Positions 40,435 through 51,677 of a stretch of 53,430 nt of DNA are shown one piece after another. The stretch covers positions 1-53,430 of the forward strand of contig WLCQ01000002.1 of the NCBI GenBank assembly GCA_009705225.1, in the 5' to 3' direction. The number at the start of each line of letters is the position of its first letter. The stretch's first letter is position 1. A program made the translations under genes and the position numbers. This DNA is from Actinomycetota bacterium. Lineage in GTDB: Bacteria; Actinomycetota; Acidimicrobiia; Acidimicrobiales; Acidimicrobilacustridaceae. The notes beneath the pieces were generated by a model. The model did no database searches and was not told where the DNA came from. It saw only the letters and a program-made list of their open reading frames with translations.

Positions 40435-41057
40435 GTGAGCCGGTCGTGAGCGAACCGCAGACCGTCACCCCTGGTGCGGTTTGGCATCCGGGCACTGTTT
40501 CACGGTCGCAGCGATGGGCCTCCGCCACGAGCGGTGGGGCCACATTGTGGTTCACCGGACTCTCCGGATCGGGTAAGTCCTCAGTCGCAGTCGAGGTCGA
40601 ACGTCTGCTGGTTGAGGCGGGTCGAAGTGCGTACCTGCTCGACGGTGACAATCTTCGCCACGGTCTCAATGGCGATCTCGGATTCTCCGATGCTGATCGC
40701 ACTGAGAACGTGCGGCGGGTCGGTGAGGCCGCCCGCCTCTTTGCCGACGCGGGTGTCGTGGCGCTGGTGCCGCTTATTTCGCCGTTCCGTGAAGGTCGCG
40801 ACCGCGCTCGTACCGTGCACGCAATCGCCGAGGTGCCGTTCGCCGAGATCTTCGTCGATACACCGCTTGAGATCTGCGAACAACGCGACCCGAAGGGTCT
40901 CTATGCGCAAGCCCGAGCCGGTTCGCTTACCGGGATGACTGGTATCGACGCACCCTATGAGCCGCCGGTGAACCCCGAGTTGCGACTGGTGCCCGCCGAC
41001 GGCGATGTCACCACAATGGCGCGTCGAGTCATCGAACTGCTCGACACGCTGAACTGA
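40431..41057 (+). CDS. cysC: Adenylyl-sulfate kinase
   Basis: 208 residues. Walker A GLSGSGKSS, the DGDNLRHGLNGDLGFSDADRTENVRR segment in the substrate site, and FVDTPLEICEQRDPKGLYAQAR. It phosphorylates APS to PAPS. GTG 40431 overlaps the cysN stop. With an iron-sulfur APS reductase in the same locus, PAPS would serve sulfation rather than reduction (inference). Confidence 0.94.
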   Translation: MSEPVVSEPQTVTPGAVWHPGTVSRSQRWASATSGGATLWFTGLSGSGKSSVAVEVERLLVEAGRSAYLLDGDNLRHGLNGDLGFSDADRTENVRRVGEAARLFADAGVVALVPLISPFREGRDRARTVHAIAEVPFAEIFVDTPLEICEQRDPKGLYAQARAGSLTGMTGIDAPYEPPVNPELRLVPADGDVTTMARRVIELLDTLN

Positions 41058-41129
41058 ACCCGTCGCTGGGCCAGATCGGTCAGCGGGCGTCGGAGTCGGG
41101 CCCCACGCTGGTCGGAAGGCCGGAAGAGT

Positions 41130-41501
41130 TCAGGCGCCGCCGCGGCCGTACTCGATCGATCGACTCACCAGGCGCCGCACCTGATCCTCGTCGGCTCCCG
41201 CATCAACGAGCGACGTGATCCGCTCCTCGAGGTCGGCGGCTACTCGATCATCGACGATGTCTGTTGCCGAACCTGACCCGGGCTTGGCCAGCGCTCCCGG
41301 CGGGGAGACCGAAGTGACCAGCACGAGAGCGATGGCGGCTACTGCTGTGACGAGCCCGAAGGTGATGGCGCCACCGGTGCTGTCGAGGATGGAACTCACG
41401 ATCATGCTTATGATGCCGCCGACAAAGACGCCGAGTACTGCCCGTCGCACAAGTCGCGGGCTGATCCGAGGTGGTTGCTGGACCGGCAGCGTGGAGGTCA
41501 T
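41130..41501 (-). CDS. Small two-helix membrane protein of unknown function
   Basis: 123 residues with two hydrophobic segments (about 20-38 and 43-62), a Gly/Ser linker, and a charged C-terminal helix with the repeat-like ATDIVDDRVAADLEERITSLVDAGADEDQVRRLVSRSIEYGRG. ATG 41501 overlaps the ettA stop in an ATGA arrangement, which fixes the start and suggests coupling. I do not recognise the family; the C-terminus resembles small 'short C-terminal' helix pairs. Confidence 0.65.
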   Translation of the reverse strand: MTSTLPVQQPPRISPRLVRRAVLGVFVGGIISMIVSSILDSTGGAITFGLVTAVAAIALVLVTSVSPPGALAKPGSGSATDIVDDRVAADLEERITSLVDAGADEDQVRRLVSRSIEYGRGGA

Positions 41502-43174
41502 CGGGCCAGTGGCTTGTACTTGATGCGATGGGGTTGATCGGCGTCTGCTCCGAGTTCCTTCTTGCGGAAGGATTCGTACTCGCTGAAATTGCCCTCGAAC
41601 CAACGCACTTGGCTGTCGCCCTCGAAGGCGAGCACGTGGGTGGCGACCCGGTCGAGGAACCAGCGATCATGGCTGATCACCACGGCACAGCCGGCGAAGG
41701 ATTCGAGACCTTCTTCGAGCGCTCGCAGCGTGTCGACGTCGAGATCGTTCGTGGGCTCATCGAGCAGCAGCACGTTGCCGCCGCGGGCGAGAACCTTGGC
41801 GAGGTGCACGCGGTTGCGTTCACCGCCGGACAGCACGCCGACCTTCTTCTGCTGGTCAGAACCCTTGAAGTTGAACGACGCAACATACGCACGACCGTTC
41901 ATCTCCCGACTGCCCAGCTTGATGATGTCGTTACCGCTGGTGATTTCTTCGTACACGGTCTTTTCGGAATCGAGGCTGTCGCGACTCTGGTCCACATAGG
42001 CGAGATTGACGGTGGGTCCGATGCGCATCGCACCGCCATCGGGATCCTCCTGTCCGGTGATCATGCGGAACAACGTGGTCTTGCCGGCACCGTTGGGGCC
42101 GATGACCCCGACAATTCCCGCTCGGGGAAGATTGAAGGAGAGGTCTTCGACAAGGAGTCGATCGCCGAAGCCCTTCGAGATCCCCTCGGCTTCGATGACG
42201 ACATCACCGAGACGATCTCCGGACGGGATGTAGATCTCGAGGCCATCGCCGCGACCCTGCGCCGATTGTGATTCGGCGAGCAATTGCTCGTACGCAGAGA
42301 GCCGGGCCTTGCCCTTGGCCTGGCGGGCTTTCGGAGCCATCCGCACCCAGTCGAGCTCATGGGCGAGTGTTCGGGCCCGAGCGGACTCCTGCTTCTCCTC
42401 CATGCGGAGGCGTTCCTGTTTCTGCTCGAGCCAGCTGGTGTAGTTGCCCTCGAACGGGAAACCCTTGCCATGGTCGAGTTCGAGGATCCACTGCGCAACG
42501 TTGTCGAGGAAATAACGATCGTGAGTGATGGCCACAACGGTGCCGGGGTAATCACGTAGGAACCGTTCGAGCCAAGCAACTGATTCGGCGTCGAGATGGT
42601 TGGTGGGCTCGTCGAGCAGCAGGAGATCGGGTTTGCTCAGCAGCAGGCGGCACAGTGCAACACGTCGGCGTTCGCCACCGGAGAGATTTGTGACCTCGCC
42701 GTCGGAGGGGGGCAGTCGAAGCGCGTCCATGGCGATCTCGATCGTGCGCTTGAGGTCCCATGCACCACTTGCTTCGATCTTTGCCTCGAGCTCGGCCTGT
42801 TCCTCACCGAGCTTCTCGTAGTCGGCTTCGGGGTCGGCCCACTTGGCGAGTACGGCGTCGTAGCGCTCGAGCAGCGTGGCGGTCTCCCCGAGTCCGTCCA
42901 TCACATTGCCCATGACGTCTTTGGAGTCATCGAGTTGGGGTTCCTGCTCGAGCAGGCCCACCGTGAATCCTGGTGAAAGTCGTGCCTCGCCGGTGTAGCC
43001 GTCGTCGAGACCGGCCATGATGCGCAGCAACGAGGACTTGCCCGAACCGTTGGATCCGATCACGCCGATCTTGGCGCCCGGGTAGAACGACAGGCTGATG
43101 TTCTTGAGCACCTCGCGGTCAGGTGGGTAGAACCGATCGACCTTGTGCATGGTGAAGATGTACTGAGTGCTCAT
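41498..43174 (-). CDS. ettA: ABC-F translation factor EttA
   Basis: 558 residues with two ABC ATPase domains. Domain one: GSNGSGKSSLLR, LSGGERRRVAL; domain two: GPNGAGKTTLFR, LSGGERNRVHL. The interdomain P-site tRNA-interaction linker is rich in Lys/Arg/Glu (WLEQKQERLRMEEKQESARAR). EttA binds the ribosomal E site and gates the first peptide bond according to ATP/ADP ratio. ATG 43174 has TACCCT eight bases upstream; an open frame further upstream has no homology. Confidence 0.94.
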   Translation of the reverse strand: MSTQYIFTMHKVDRFYPPDREVLKNISLSFYPGAKIGVIGSNGSGKSSLLRIMAGLDDGYTGEARLSPGFTVGLLEQEPQLDDSKDVMGNVMDGLGETATLLERYDAVLAKWADPEADYEKLGEEQAELEAKIEASGAWDLKRTIEIAMDALRLPPSDGEVTNLSGGERRRVALCRLLLSKPDLLLLDEPTNHLDAESVAWLERFLRDYPGTVVAITHDRYFLDNVAQWILELDHGKGFPFEGNYTSWLEQKQERLRMEEKQESARARTLAHELDWVRMAPKARQAKGKARLSAYEQLLAESQSAQGRGDGLEIYIPSGDRLGDVVIEAEGISKGFGDRLLVEDLSFNLPRAGIVGVIGPNGAGKTTLFRMITGQEDPDGGAMRIGPTVNLAYVDQSRDSLDSEKTVYEEITSGNDIIKLGSREMNGRAYVASFNFKGSDQQKKVGVLSGGERNRVHLAKVLARGGNVLLLDEPTNDLDVDTLRALEEGLESFAGCAVVISHDRWFLDRVATHVLAFEGDSQVRWFEGNFSEYESFRKKELGADADQPHRIKYKPLAR

Positions 43175-43182
43175 GGTCGTCA

Positions 43183-43188
43183 AGGGTA
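43183..43188 (-). promoter_or_regulatory. Candidate leaderless -10 (TACCCT) for ettA
   Basis: Minus-strand TACCCT eight bases before ATG 43174, no Shine-Dalgarno. Confidence 0.45.
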
Positions 43189-43265
43189 GTGATGGTTGCG
43201 CTGTGGTGTGAACCGATGGTCGTTGAGCCGTGTCGACTTCGAGAGTTGCACTGGGCTTGGACGCG

Positions 43266-43293
43266 ACGATGCCCCGCCGAAGCGGGGCATCGT
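43266..43293 (-). terminator. Strong terminator with UUCG tetraloop
   Basis: 12-bp perfect stem, ACGATGCCCCGC with GCGGGGCATCGT, closing a four-base loop that reads TTCG on the minus strand (C-UUCG-G, an exceptionally stable tetraloop). It lies 23 bp downstream of the histone-tail gene stop. Confidence 0.75.
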
Positions 43294-43315
43294 GCACTAC
43301 TGGTTTCGCTGGGAA

Positions 43316-43633
43316 TCAGCGACGACCGGTAGCCCTCTTGGCGGGTGCCTTCTTGGCTGCGGTCTTGCGTGCGGGTGCCTTCTTGGCGGTTGCCTTCTTC
43401 ACCGTGCGCTTGGCTGCAGTCTTCTTGGCGGGTGCCTTCTTGGCTGCGGTCTTGCGTGCGGGTGCCTTCTTGGCGGTTGTCTTGCGAGCCGGTGCCTTCT
43501 TGGCAGCGGTCTTGCGTGCGGGTGCCTTCTTGGCAGCGGTCTTGCGAGCCGGTGCCTTCTTTGCGGTTGCCTTCTTGGCCGGTGCTTTCTTGGCAGCGGT
43601 CTTCTTGGCAGGTGCCTTCTTCTTTACAGCCAT
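43316..43633 (-). CDS. Putative internally initiated histone-H1-like protein (tail alone)
   Basis: 105 residues, in frame with the C-terminus of the long nuclease fusion. ATG 43633 encodes [16 protein letters not shown], the typical start of stand-alone actinobacterial H1-like nucleoid proteins. GAGGAGG lies five bases upstream (43639-43645) inside the GCC GAG GAG GCG codons, a better ribosome binding site than that of the long frame. Highly basic (about 45% Lys/Arg), Ala/Pro/Thr for the rest. Either a nested gene product or chance; two products from one locus are testable. Confidence 0.5.
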   Translation of the reverse strand: MAVKKKAPAKKTAAKKAPAKKATAKKAPARKTAAKKAPARKTAAKKAPARKTTAKKAPARKTAAKKAPAKKTAAKRTVKKATAKKAPARKTAAKKAPAKRATGRR

Positions 43634-44830
43634 CTTCGCCTCCTCGGCGTGTTCATGGTGTTGTTCGGCGGATCCGACAACGACATCGACATGAGTTGAC
43701 ATGTCATGCGCAACCGCGGTCGAAACCTCCATGTCTGATGGATCAATGTGCTGCGCAGCGGAAACGCTAGTCACATCAGCACTGTTACGCGCGGACTTCT
43801 TTGCGTTGCGCTGTTCGCGAGGTGCAACGTCGGCAGACTTCGAAGGTGCTCGCAACACAAGTGCGAGGTCGATTCCGCGTCGCGGTGTGTCAATCGAAAA
43901 CACTGCGAAGGTAGTGACGTCGCCGAGCTTGAGGACATCGCGTGCCGTGCGCGGAGCCGGATCACCCAGAAGTTTCAAGGGTGAATAGCACCTGGCGTTT
44001 CCCACGCGCACATACGCGCCATGAGACGAGAAGGATTCAACAGTGCCTTCGAGTGTGCTGCCGATCGGGTGGTTGGCGACGAACTCGAGGAAGTGCAGTG
44101 GCTCGTTGAGCGGCTCTGCAGGCTTCCGTGATGCACCGCGTCGATCGCCGCGAAGTTCGTTGTTGTTCGCGTTGTTGTTCGCGTTGGTCTCTGCGTTGTT
44201 ACTGCGGCCGCGTGTTGAGTTGCTGCTCCGCGGAGCACCGCGCTGCTCGTCGCGTGCACCGTTGTTCGACTTCTCAATTGCCGTGTTCGCGCTCTTTGCT
44301 CCGCGTCGACGCGGTGATTTCGTTTCGGCTTGATCGACACCGGTTACCTCGGTTTGCTGACGGGGTCGATCCTTGGTTCGCGCGTCTCGGGTGGTGCGTC
44401 GGCTCACCGGACCGCGCACTGGAGTGCGAAGAGAGAAGACCCAGCCAACCCCGGGCACCGGCTTTCCGCCGATGAGCCGGCCCTCGTCGAAGATCCATGG
44501 ACGGGCGACGTGGAGTTCTTGGAACGAGTCGTTCGACAGCACGGTGGCGTTGACCTTCTCGGCCACCTGGAGGATGAATGCATCGCCGCGACCGATTGTG
44601 CCTGCTGGTGGCGTGACGAGTTCTCCGGCGAGGAGTGCTGCTTCGTACTCGGCCCGCTCGGACTGATCGATGCGATTGGGGAAGGTGGCATCGACGACCA
44701 CGGTGATGGTGTCGACCTGATGTTCCTCCATGAAGGAGGTAACCGCGTCGTCGAGCTGACGCAGGCTGGGGGTTGTGCGGCCCTCGGTGGCGATGTTGGA
44801 GCCATCGACGACCACATGGGATCGGATCAT
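43316..44830 (-). CDS. PIN/NYN-like ribonuclease, S1-like domain and histone-H1-like Lys/Ala tail
   Basis: 504 residues in a single open frame. Residues 1-130: a Zc3h12a/NYN-type PIN-like nuclease with four acidic residues Asp9 (VVVDGSN), Asp47 (VVVDATF), Asp83 (GRGDAF) and Asp101 (SNDSF). About 140-235: an Asn/Arg/Thr-rich disordered linker. About 240-325: an S1/OB-like RNA-binding domain ([21 protein letters not shown]). About 325-399: acidic/mixed linker. 400-504: ten copies of a 10-residue [10 protein letters not shown]-type unit, like histone H1 or bacterial HU extensions. Proposed role: an RNA-processing or degrading enzyme held on nucleic acid. An internal ATG with strong Shine-Dalgarno could produce the tail alone. 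Confidence 0.8.
   Translation of the reverse strand: MIRSHVVVDGSNIATEGRTTPSLRQLDDAVTSFMEEHQVDTITVVVDATFPNRIDQSERAEYEAALLAGELVTPPAGTIGRGDAFILQVAEKVNATVLSNDSFQELHVARPWIFDEGRLIGGKPVPGVGWVFSLRTPVRGPVSRRTTRDARTKDRPRQQTEVTGVDQAETKSPRRRGAKSANTAIEKSNNGARDEQRGAPRSSNSTRGRSNNAETNANNNANNNELRGDRRGASRKPAEPLNEPLHFLEFVANHPIGSTLEGTVESFSSHGAYVRVGNARCYSPLKLLGDPAPRTARDVLKLGDVTTFAVFSIDTPRRGIDLALVLRAPSKSADVAPREQRNAKKSARNSADVTSVSAAQHIDPSDMEVSTAVAHDMSTHVDVVVGSAEQHHEHAEEAKMAVKKKAPAKKTAAKKAPAKKATAKKAPARKTAAKKAPARKTAAKKAPARKTTAKKAPARKTAAKKAPAKKTAAKRTVKKATAKKAPARKTAAKKAPAKRATGRR
43319..43615 (-). repeat. 30-bp coding repeats of the Lys/Ala tail
   Basis: Ten tandem units of about 30 bp (one of 27 bp), encoding APA(K/R)KTAAKK variants. 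Copies differ at several positions, so length may vary between strains by recombination or slippage. Not a CRISPR array: no spacers and continuous coding. Confidence 0.9.
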
Positions 44831-44989
44831 GGGGATGAACGTTCTTTTCGTTTGGGGGAATGCCGACGGCAGTTCCGGAGTGAGGCCGGTCGCTCGCTAC
44901 GGGCTCCTCGCCATCGAACCCTTGAGTGGGTCGAATGGGAGTGGCCGCTGATGCAGGGCGGATCCATACCTCTTTGACGTCTCCAAGCC

Positions 44990-44995
44990 TACGCT
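44990..44995 (+). promoter_or_regulatory. Candidate leaderless -10 (TACGCT) for the M20 peptidase
   Basis: TACGCT seven bases before ATG 45003, same hexamer as in front of the mini-ORF at 12411. The rest of the 172-bp gap 44831-45002 shows no gene. Confidence 0.45.
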
Positions 44996-45002
44996 GCGAT
45001 CC

Positions 45003-46355
45003 ATGAACGAGGACATTCGTGGTCGTGAAGCCGAATGCACGGAGCTGCTCCAGGGGCTTATCCGCAATGCGTGTGTAAATGACGGGTCGGTGACCTCGGG
45101 TGGCGAAATTCGCAGCACAGACCTGTTGCGCACGTATCTGGAGGGCCCGGGGATCGACATCGAGACCTACGAAGCGGCTCCGGGCCGTAACAGCCTGGTG
45201 GCCCGGATCGAGGGAACTGATCCCGACGCTCCCACCCTGCTGCTGATGGGACACACCGATGTTGTCCCGGTGAACCCGGAGCACTGGACCCATGATCCCT
45301 TTGGGGGCGAACTCATCGACGGTGAGGTGTGGGGTCGGGGAGCAGTCGACATGCTGAACCTCACGGCCTCAATGGCGGTTGCTACCAAACGGCTGGCCCG
45401 CTCAGGTTTTGCTCCTCGCGGAACACTCATCTACCTGGCCGTTGCTGATGAGGAAGCCTTCGGCGACTACGGCGCCGCTCATCTCATGACCCATGAACGC
45501 GATGCAGTGCTCGCCGATTACGTCATCACTGAATCCGGGGGAATCCCGCTTCCGAGTCCGAGCGGGCTCAAGCTCCCGGTCATCGTTGGTGAGAAGGGCG
45601 TGTTCAACATGCGACTCACAGTGCAGGGAACTGCGGGTCACGGTTCGCAGCCATATCGCACCGACAATGCACTTGTCACCGCGGCGGAGGTCGTGCGCCG
45701 TATCGACGCGTTCGAGCCGGCGACGCAGATCCATGAGATCTGGAAACGTTTCATCGGTTCGATGGGATACCCCGATGAGATCACCCAGCCACTTCTGTCA
45801 GTCGATGCGCTCGACACGATGCTCGGTGAACTTCCGATCGGGATGGGCCGTCAGTTCCACGCCTGCACGCATAACACCTATGCCCCGACGATGATGCAGG
45901 CCGGAACAAAGATCAATGTGATACCTGACCAGGTGAGCCTCGAGATCGACATCCGTACCCTTCCCGGGCAGGGTGTCGACGATGTCATGGCGGAGTTGCG
46001 TCTCGCACTCGGCGATCTCGCGGATCGCGTCGAGTTCCACCCGGGTGTTTACGACGCTTCCAGTGCATCGCCGATCGACACGCCGCTGTGGGACACCCTC
46101 TCCCGAGTTACACAACGTTGGTACCCGGGATCAGAGACCGTTCCGTTCCTGACGGTGGGCGCTACTGACTCGCGCTTCTTCCGGCGGGAGGGCCGCACTG
46201 CGTATGGCTTCGGTCTCTTCAGTCAGAACATGAGTTTCGAGGACTATGGCGCGATGTTCCACGGTGATGATGAACGGATCGACACCGAGTCGCTCGGGTT
46301 GTCGACTGAACTGTGGGAGGTCGTCGCCGGCGACCTTCTCACCGCACGCGACTGA
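45003..46355 (+). CDS. M20-family metallopeptidase (dipeptidase/deacylase)
   Basis: 450 residues. Zinc ligands and catalytic residues are visible: His84 (MGHTDVVP) with Asp86, Asp116 (GRGAVDM), Glu150-Glu151 (ADEEAFGD), and the C-terminal His in AMFHGDDER. The lid domain starts around GEKGVFNMRLTV. M20 enzymes cleave dipeptides or N-acyl amino acids in the cytosol. TACGCT directly upstream suggests a leaderless message. An imperfect hairpin follows the gene. Confidence 0.92.
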   Translation: MNEDIRGREAECTELLQGLIRNACVNDGSVTSGGEIRSTDLLRTYLEGPGIDIETYEAAPGRNSLVARIEGTDPDAPTLLLMGHTDVVPVNPEHWTHDPFGGELIDGEVWGRGAVDMLNLTASMAVATKRLARSGFAPRGTLIYLAVADEEAFGDYGAAHLMTHERDAVLADYVITESGGIPLPSPSGLKLPVIVGEKGVFNMRLTVQGTAGHGSQPYRTDNALVTAAEVVRRIDAFEPATQIHEIWKRFIGSMGYPDEITQPLLSVDALDTMLGELPIGMGRQFHACTHNTYAPTMMQAGTKINVIPDQVSLEIDIRTLPGQGVDDVMAELRLALGDLADRVEFHPGVYDASSASPIDTPLWDTLSRVTQRWYPGSETVPFLTVGATDSRFFRREGRTAYGFGLFSQNMSFEDYGAMFHGDDERIDTESLGLSTELWEVVAGDLLTARD

Positions 46356-46394
46356 GGCACCGGTTCCGCCAGTCGCAGCGGGAACGATGCCTCA
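46353..46394. terminator. Imperfect hairpin between convergent peptidase and kgd genes
   Basis: TGAGGCA (46353-46359, containing the peptidase stop) pairs with TGCCTCA (46388-46394); GTTCC (46363-46367) and GGAAC (46381-46385) extend the stem after an internal bulge. Candidate bidirectional terminator. Confidence 0.45.
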
Positions 46395-46444
46395 GCAAGA
46401 GCTGCTGCTTCACGACGGCCTGAAGCGAGCGGCCAGATAGCGGT

Positions 46445-50044
<3,600 letters not shown>

Positions 50045-50052
50045 GAGGAGTC

Positions 50053-50058
50053 AGCCTA
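50053..50058 (-). promoter_or_regulatory. Candidate leaderless -10 (TAGGCT) for kgd
   Basis: Minus-strand TAGGCT eight bases before GTG 50044. It stands back-to-back with TAGATT for the exonuclease, 46 bases apart, so -35 regions abut. Confidence 0.45.
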
Positions 50059-50104
50059 TCGGCGCCCGCGAGGGCATCGGAGACTCGGGGGCGACCACGA
50101 CCGA

Positions 50105-50110
50105 TAGATT
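50105..50110 (+). promoter_or_regulatory. Candidate leaderless -10 (TAGATT) for the exonuclease III gene
   Basis: TAGATT eight bases before GTG 50119, no Shine-Dalgarno. Confidence 0.45.
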
Positions 50111-50118
50111 CCTCGATC

Positions 50119-50895
50119 GTGCTCAGATTGGCGACGTGGAACGTGAATTCGCTCAAGGCCCGGCTTCCGCGGGTCACCGAATGGGTGGCCGAGGCCGCCC
50201 CGGATGTCCTGTGCATGCAGGAGACGAAGATGAAGCAGGAGGTGTTCCCGGCCGAGGTTTTCGCTGATCTGGGCTACGAGAGCGCGCATTACGGCCAGGG
50301 TCAGTGGAACGGCGTCGCCATCATCTCCCGGGTGGGCCTCACCGACGTGGTCGCCGGTTGGGACGACGATGGCCCCGAAGACCCGGAGGCCCGTCTGCTC
50401 TGGGCGACCTGCGCCGGGATTCGGGTTGCGTCGGCCTATGTACCCAACGGTCGAGCCCTCGACAACGATCACTACACCTACAAGTTGGGATGGATGGCGC
50501 GACTTCGCGACGCACTCGACCGCCATGAGGATCCTGCCGCGGAACTGGCGGTGCTCGGTGACTACAACATCGCCCCCGAGGATCGTGATGTCTGGAGCAT
50601 GGCGGCGTTCGCTGGTGCCACGCATGTGAGCGAACCTGAGCGTGAGGCGCTGCGCTCTCTCGAGCGATGGGGGCTCACCGATGTGTTCCGTCGGTTTCAC
50701 GATGAGGACAAGGTGTACTCATGGTGGGACTACCGCGGCGGCGACTTTCATCAGGGACGCGGTATGCGCATCGACCTGATCATGGCAACCGAGGCGCTCG
50801 CTGCCCGGGCTGCCGACTGCACCATCGACCGGAATGCCCGCAAGGGAAAGCAGCCCAGTGACCATGCGCCGGTTGTCATTGAGTTGGCCGACTGA
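50119..50895 (+). CDS. xthA: Exodeoxyribonuclease III
   Basis: 258 residues, EEP phosphohydrolase fold. Catalytic motifs: Asn in TWNVNSLKAR, Glu in QETK, YVPNG, GDYNIAPED (Asp/Asn pair) and the C-terminal SDHAPV. It removes 3'-blocking groups and cuts abasic sites in base excision repair. GTG 50119 is the start, since it places WNVNS at residues 7-11 as in the family. Divergent from kgd; the stop TGA shares its A with the next ATG. Confidence 0.94.
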   Translation: MLRLATWNVNSLKARLPRVTEWVAEAAPDVLCMQETKMKQEVFPAEVFADLGYESAHYGQGQWNGVAIISRVGLTDVVAGWDDDGPEDPEARLLWATCAGIRVASAYVPNGRALDNDHYTYKLGWMARLRDALDRHEDPAAELAVLGDYNIAPEDRDVWSMAAFAGATHVSEPEREALRSLERWGLTDVFRRFHDEDKVYSWWDYRGGDFHQGRGMRIDLIMATEALAARAADCTIDRNARKGKQPSDHAPVVIELAD

Positions 50896-51638
50896 TGGCA
50901 GGGGACAGCGCTTCTCCCGTTTTCACCGACGGCAATGTCTTCGGCGTCGGGGCCACCGCGAATGCCTTTGGAGTCGATGCGGTACTTGATGTCACCATCG
51001 AGGAAGAGGCCGCCCGACGCGCGGCCGCGGCGGTTCGTCGCCTCATTGTTGCGTTATCGGCTACCTCGGCGTCGATCGAAGACCTCGACCGGATCGCCGA
51101 TGCCGTTGATGCCATAACGGCCAGCGTTCCTGCCGGCGCTCCTGATGACCTCGTGGTGCCGGGCGATTTCTCGGTGATCAGTGACACGGCCATCCGTCAG
51201 TCGCACCGTCTGCGTGAGCGCAGCCCGTTCATTGGTCAGGCCAATCCGGTGGCCCCCCCGATGCACGTTGTCTTCACCGAGGATGCGATCGAGGCGACCG
51301 TCACGCTTGGGTCGCTCTTCGAGGGCCCCCCGGGCTGTGTGCATGGTGGGTTCGTGGCTGCGATGTTCGATGAGGTGCTCGGGGCGGCCCAGGTGCATTC
51401 GGGGAAGGCAGGCATGACCGGCCGACTCACGGTGCACTATCGAAGCCCCACGCCGCTGAACGAGGAGTTGCGTCTTGCCGCGAAACTGATTCGGGTGGAG
51501 GGCCGCAAGATCCTGTGCACCGCAACGCTGCATGCCGGCGAGCGCCTGTGCGCCGATGCCGAAGGGCTGTTCGTCACCGTGAATCTCGACAAGATGCGCG
51601 CAATGCTCGAGGCCGGCGGCGGCTCAGCTTCTGGTTGA
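50895..51638 (+). CDS. PaaI-type hot-dog thioesterase with N-terminal extension
   Basis: 247 residues. The C-terminal hot-dog domain (about 120-240) carries GPPGCVHGGFVAAMFDEVLG, with the HGG loop and catalytic acid helix typical of PaaI/YbgC-like acyl-CoA thioesterases, then GRLTVHYRSPTPL and the RKI strand. The first roughly 110 residues form an Ala-rich helical region that I do not recognise; similar extensions occur in actinobacterial thioesterases. It shares one base with the xthA stop. A 15-bp tandem duplication covers its own stop codon. Confidence 0.86.
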   Translation: MAGDSASPVFTDGNVFGVGATANAFGVDAVLDVTIEEEAARRAAAAVRRLIVALSATSASIEDLDRIADAVDAITASVPAGAPDDLVVPGDFSVISDTAIRQSHRLRERSPFIGQANPVAPPMHVVFTEDAIEATVTLGSLFEGPPGCVHGGFVAAMFDEVLGAAQVHSGKAGMTGRLTVHYRSPTPLNEELRLAAKLIRVEGRKILCTATLHAGERLCADAEGLFVTVNLDKMRAMLEAGGGSASG

Positions 51639-51677
51639 GGAGCTTCTGGTTGAGGAATCAGCAGTTCAGGAATCAGC
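51626..51677. repeat. Two 15-bp tandem duplications across the thioesterase stop codon
   Basis: AGCTTCTGGTTGAGG at 51626-51640 and 51641-51655 (identical), then AGGAATCAGC at 51653-51662 and 51668-51677 (again period 15). The first array contains the TGA stop at 51636-51638; the second reaches the stop of the convergent helicase gene. Confidence 0.85.

Noticed and set aside
43319-43615. CRISPR-like periodic 30-bp repeats
   Set aside because: Units are contiguous without spacers, stay in one reading frame and encode a Lys/Ala repeat.
44974-44995. TTGACG and TACGCT as a -35/-10 pair for the M20 peptidase
   Set aside because: The spacer is only ten bases, too short for a primary sigma factor; only the TACGCT hexamer is retained.
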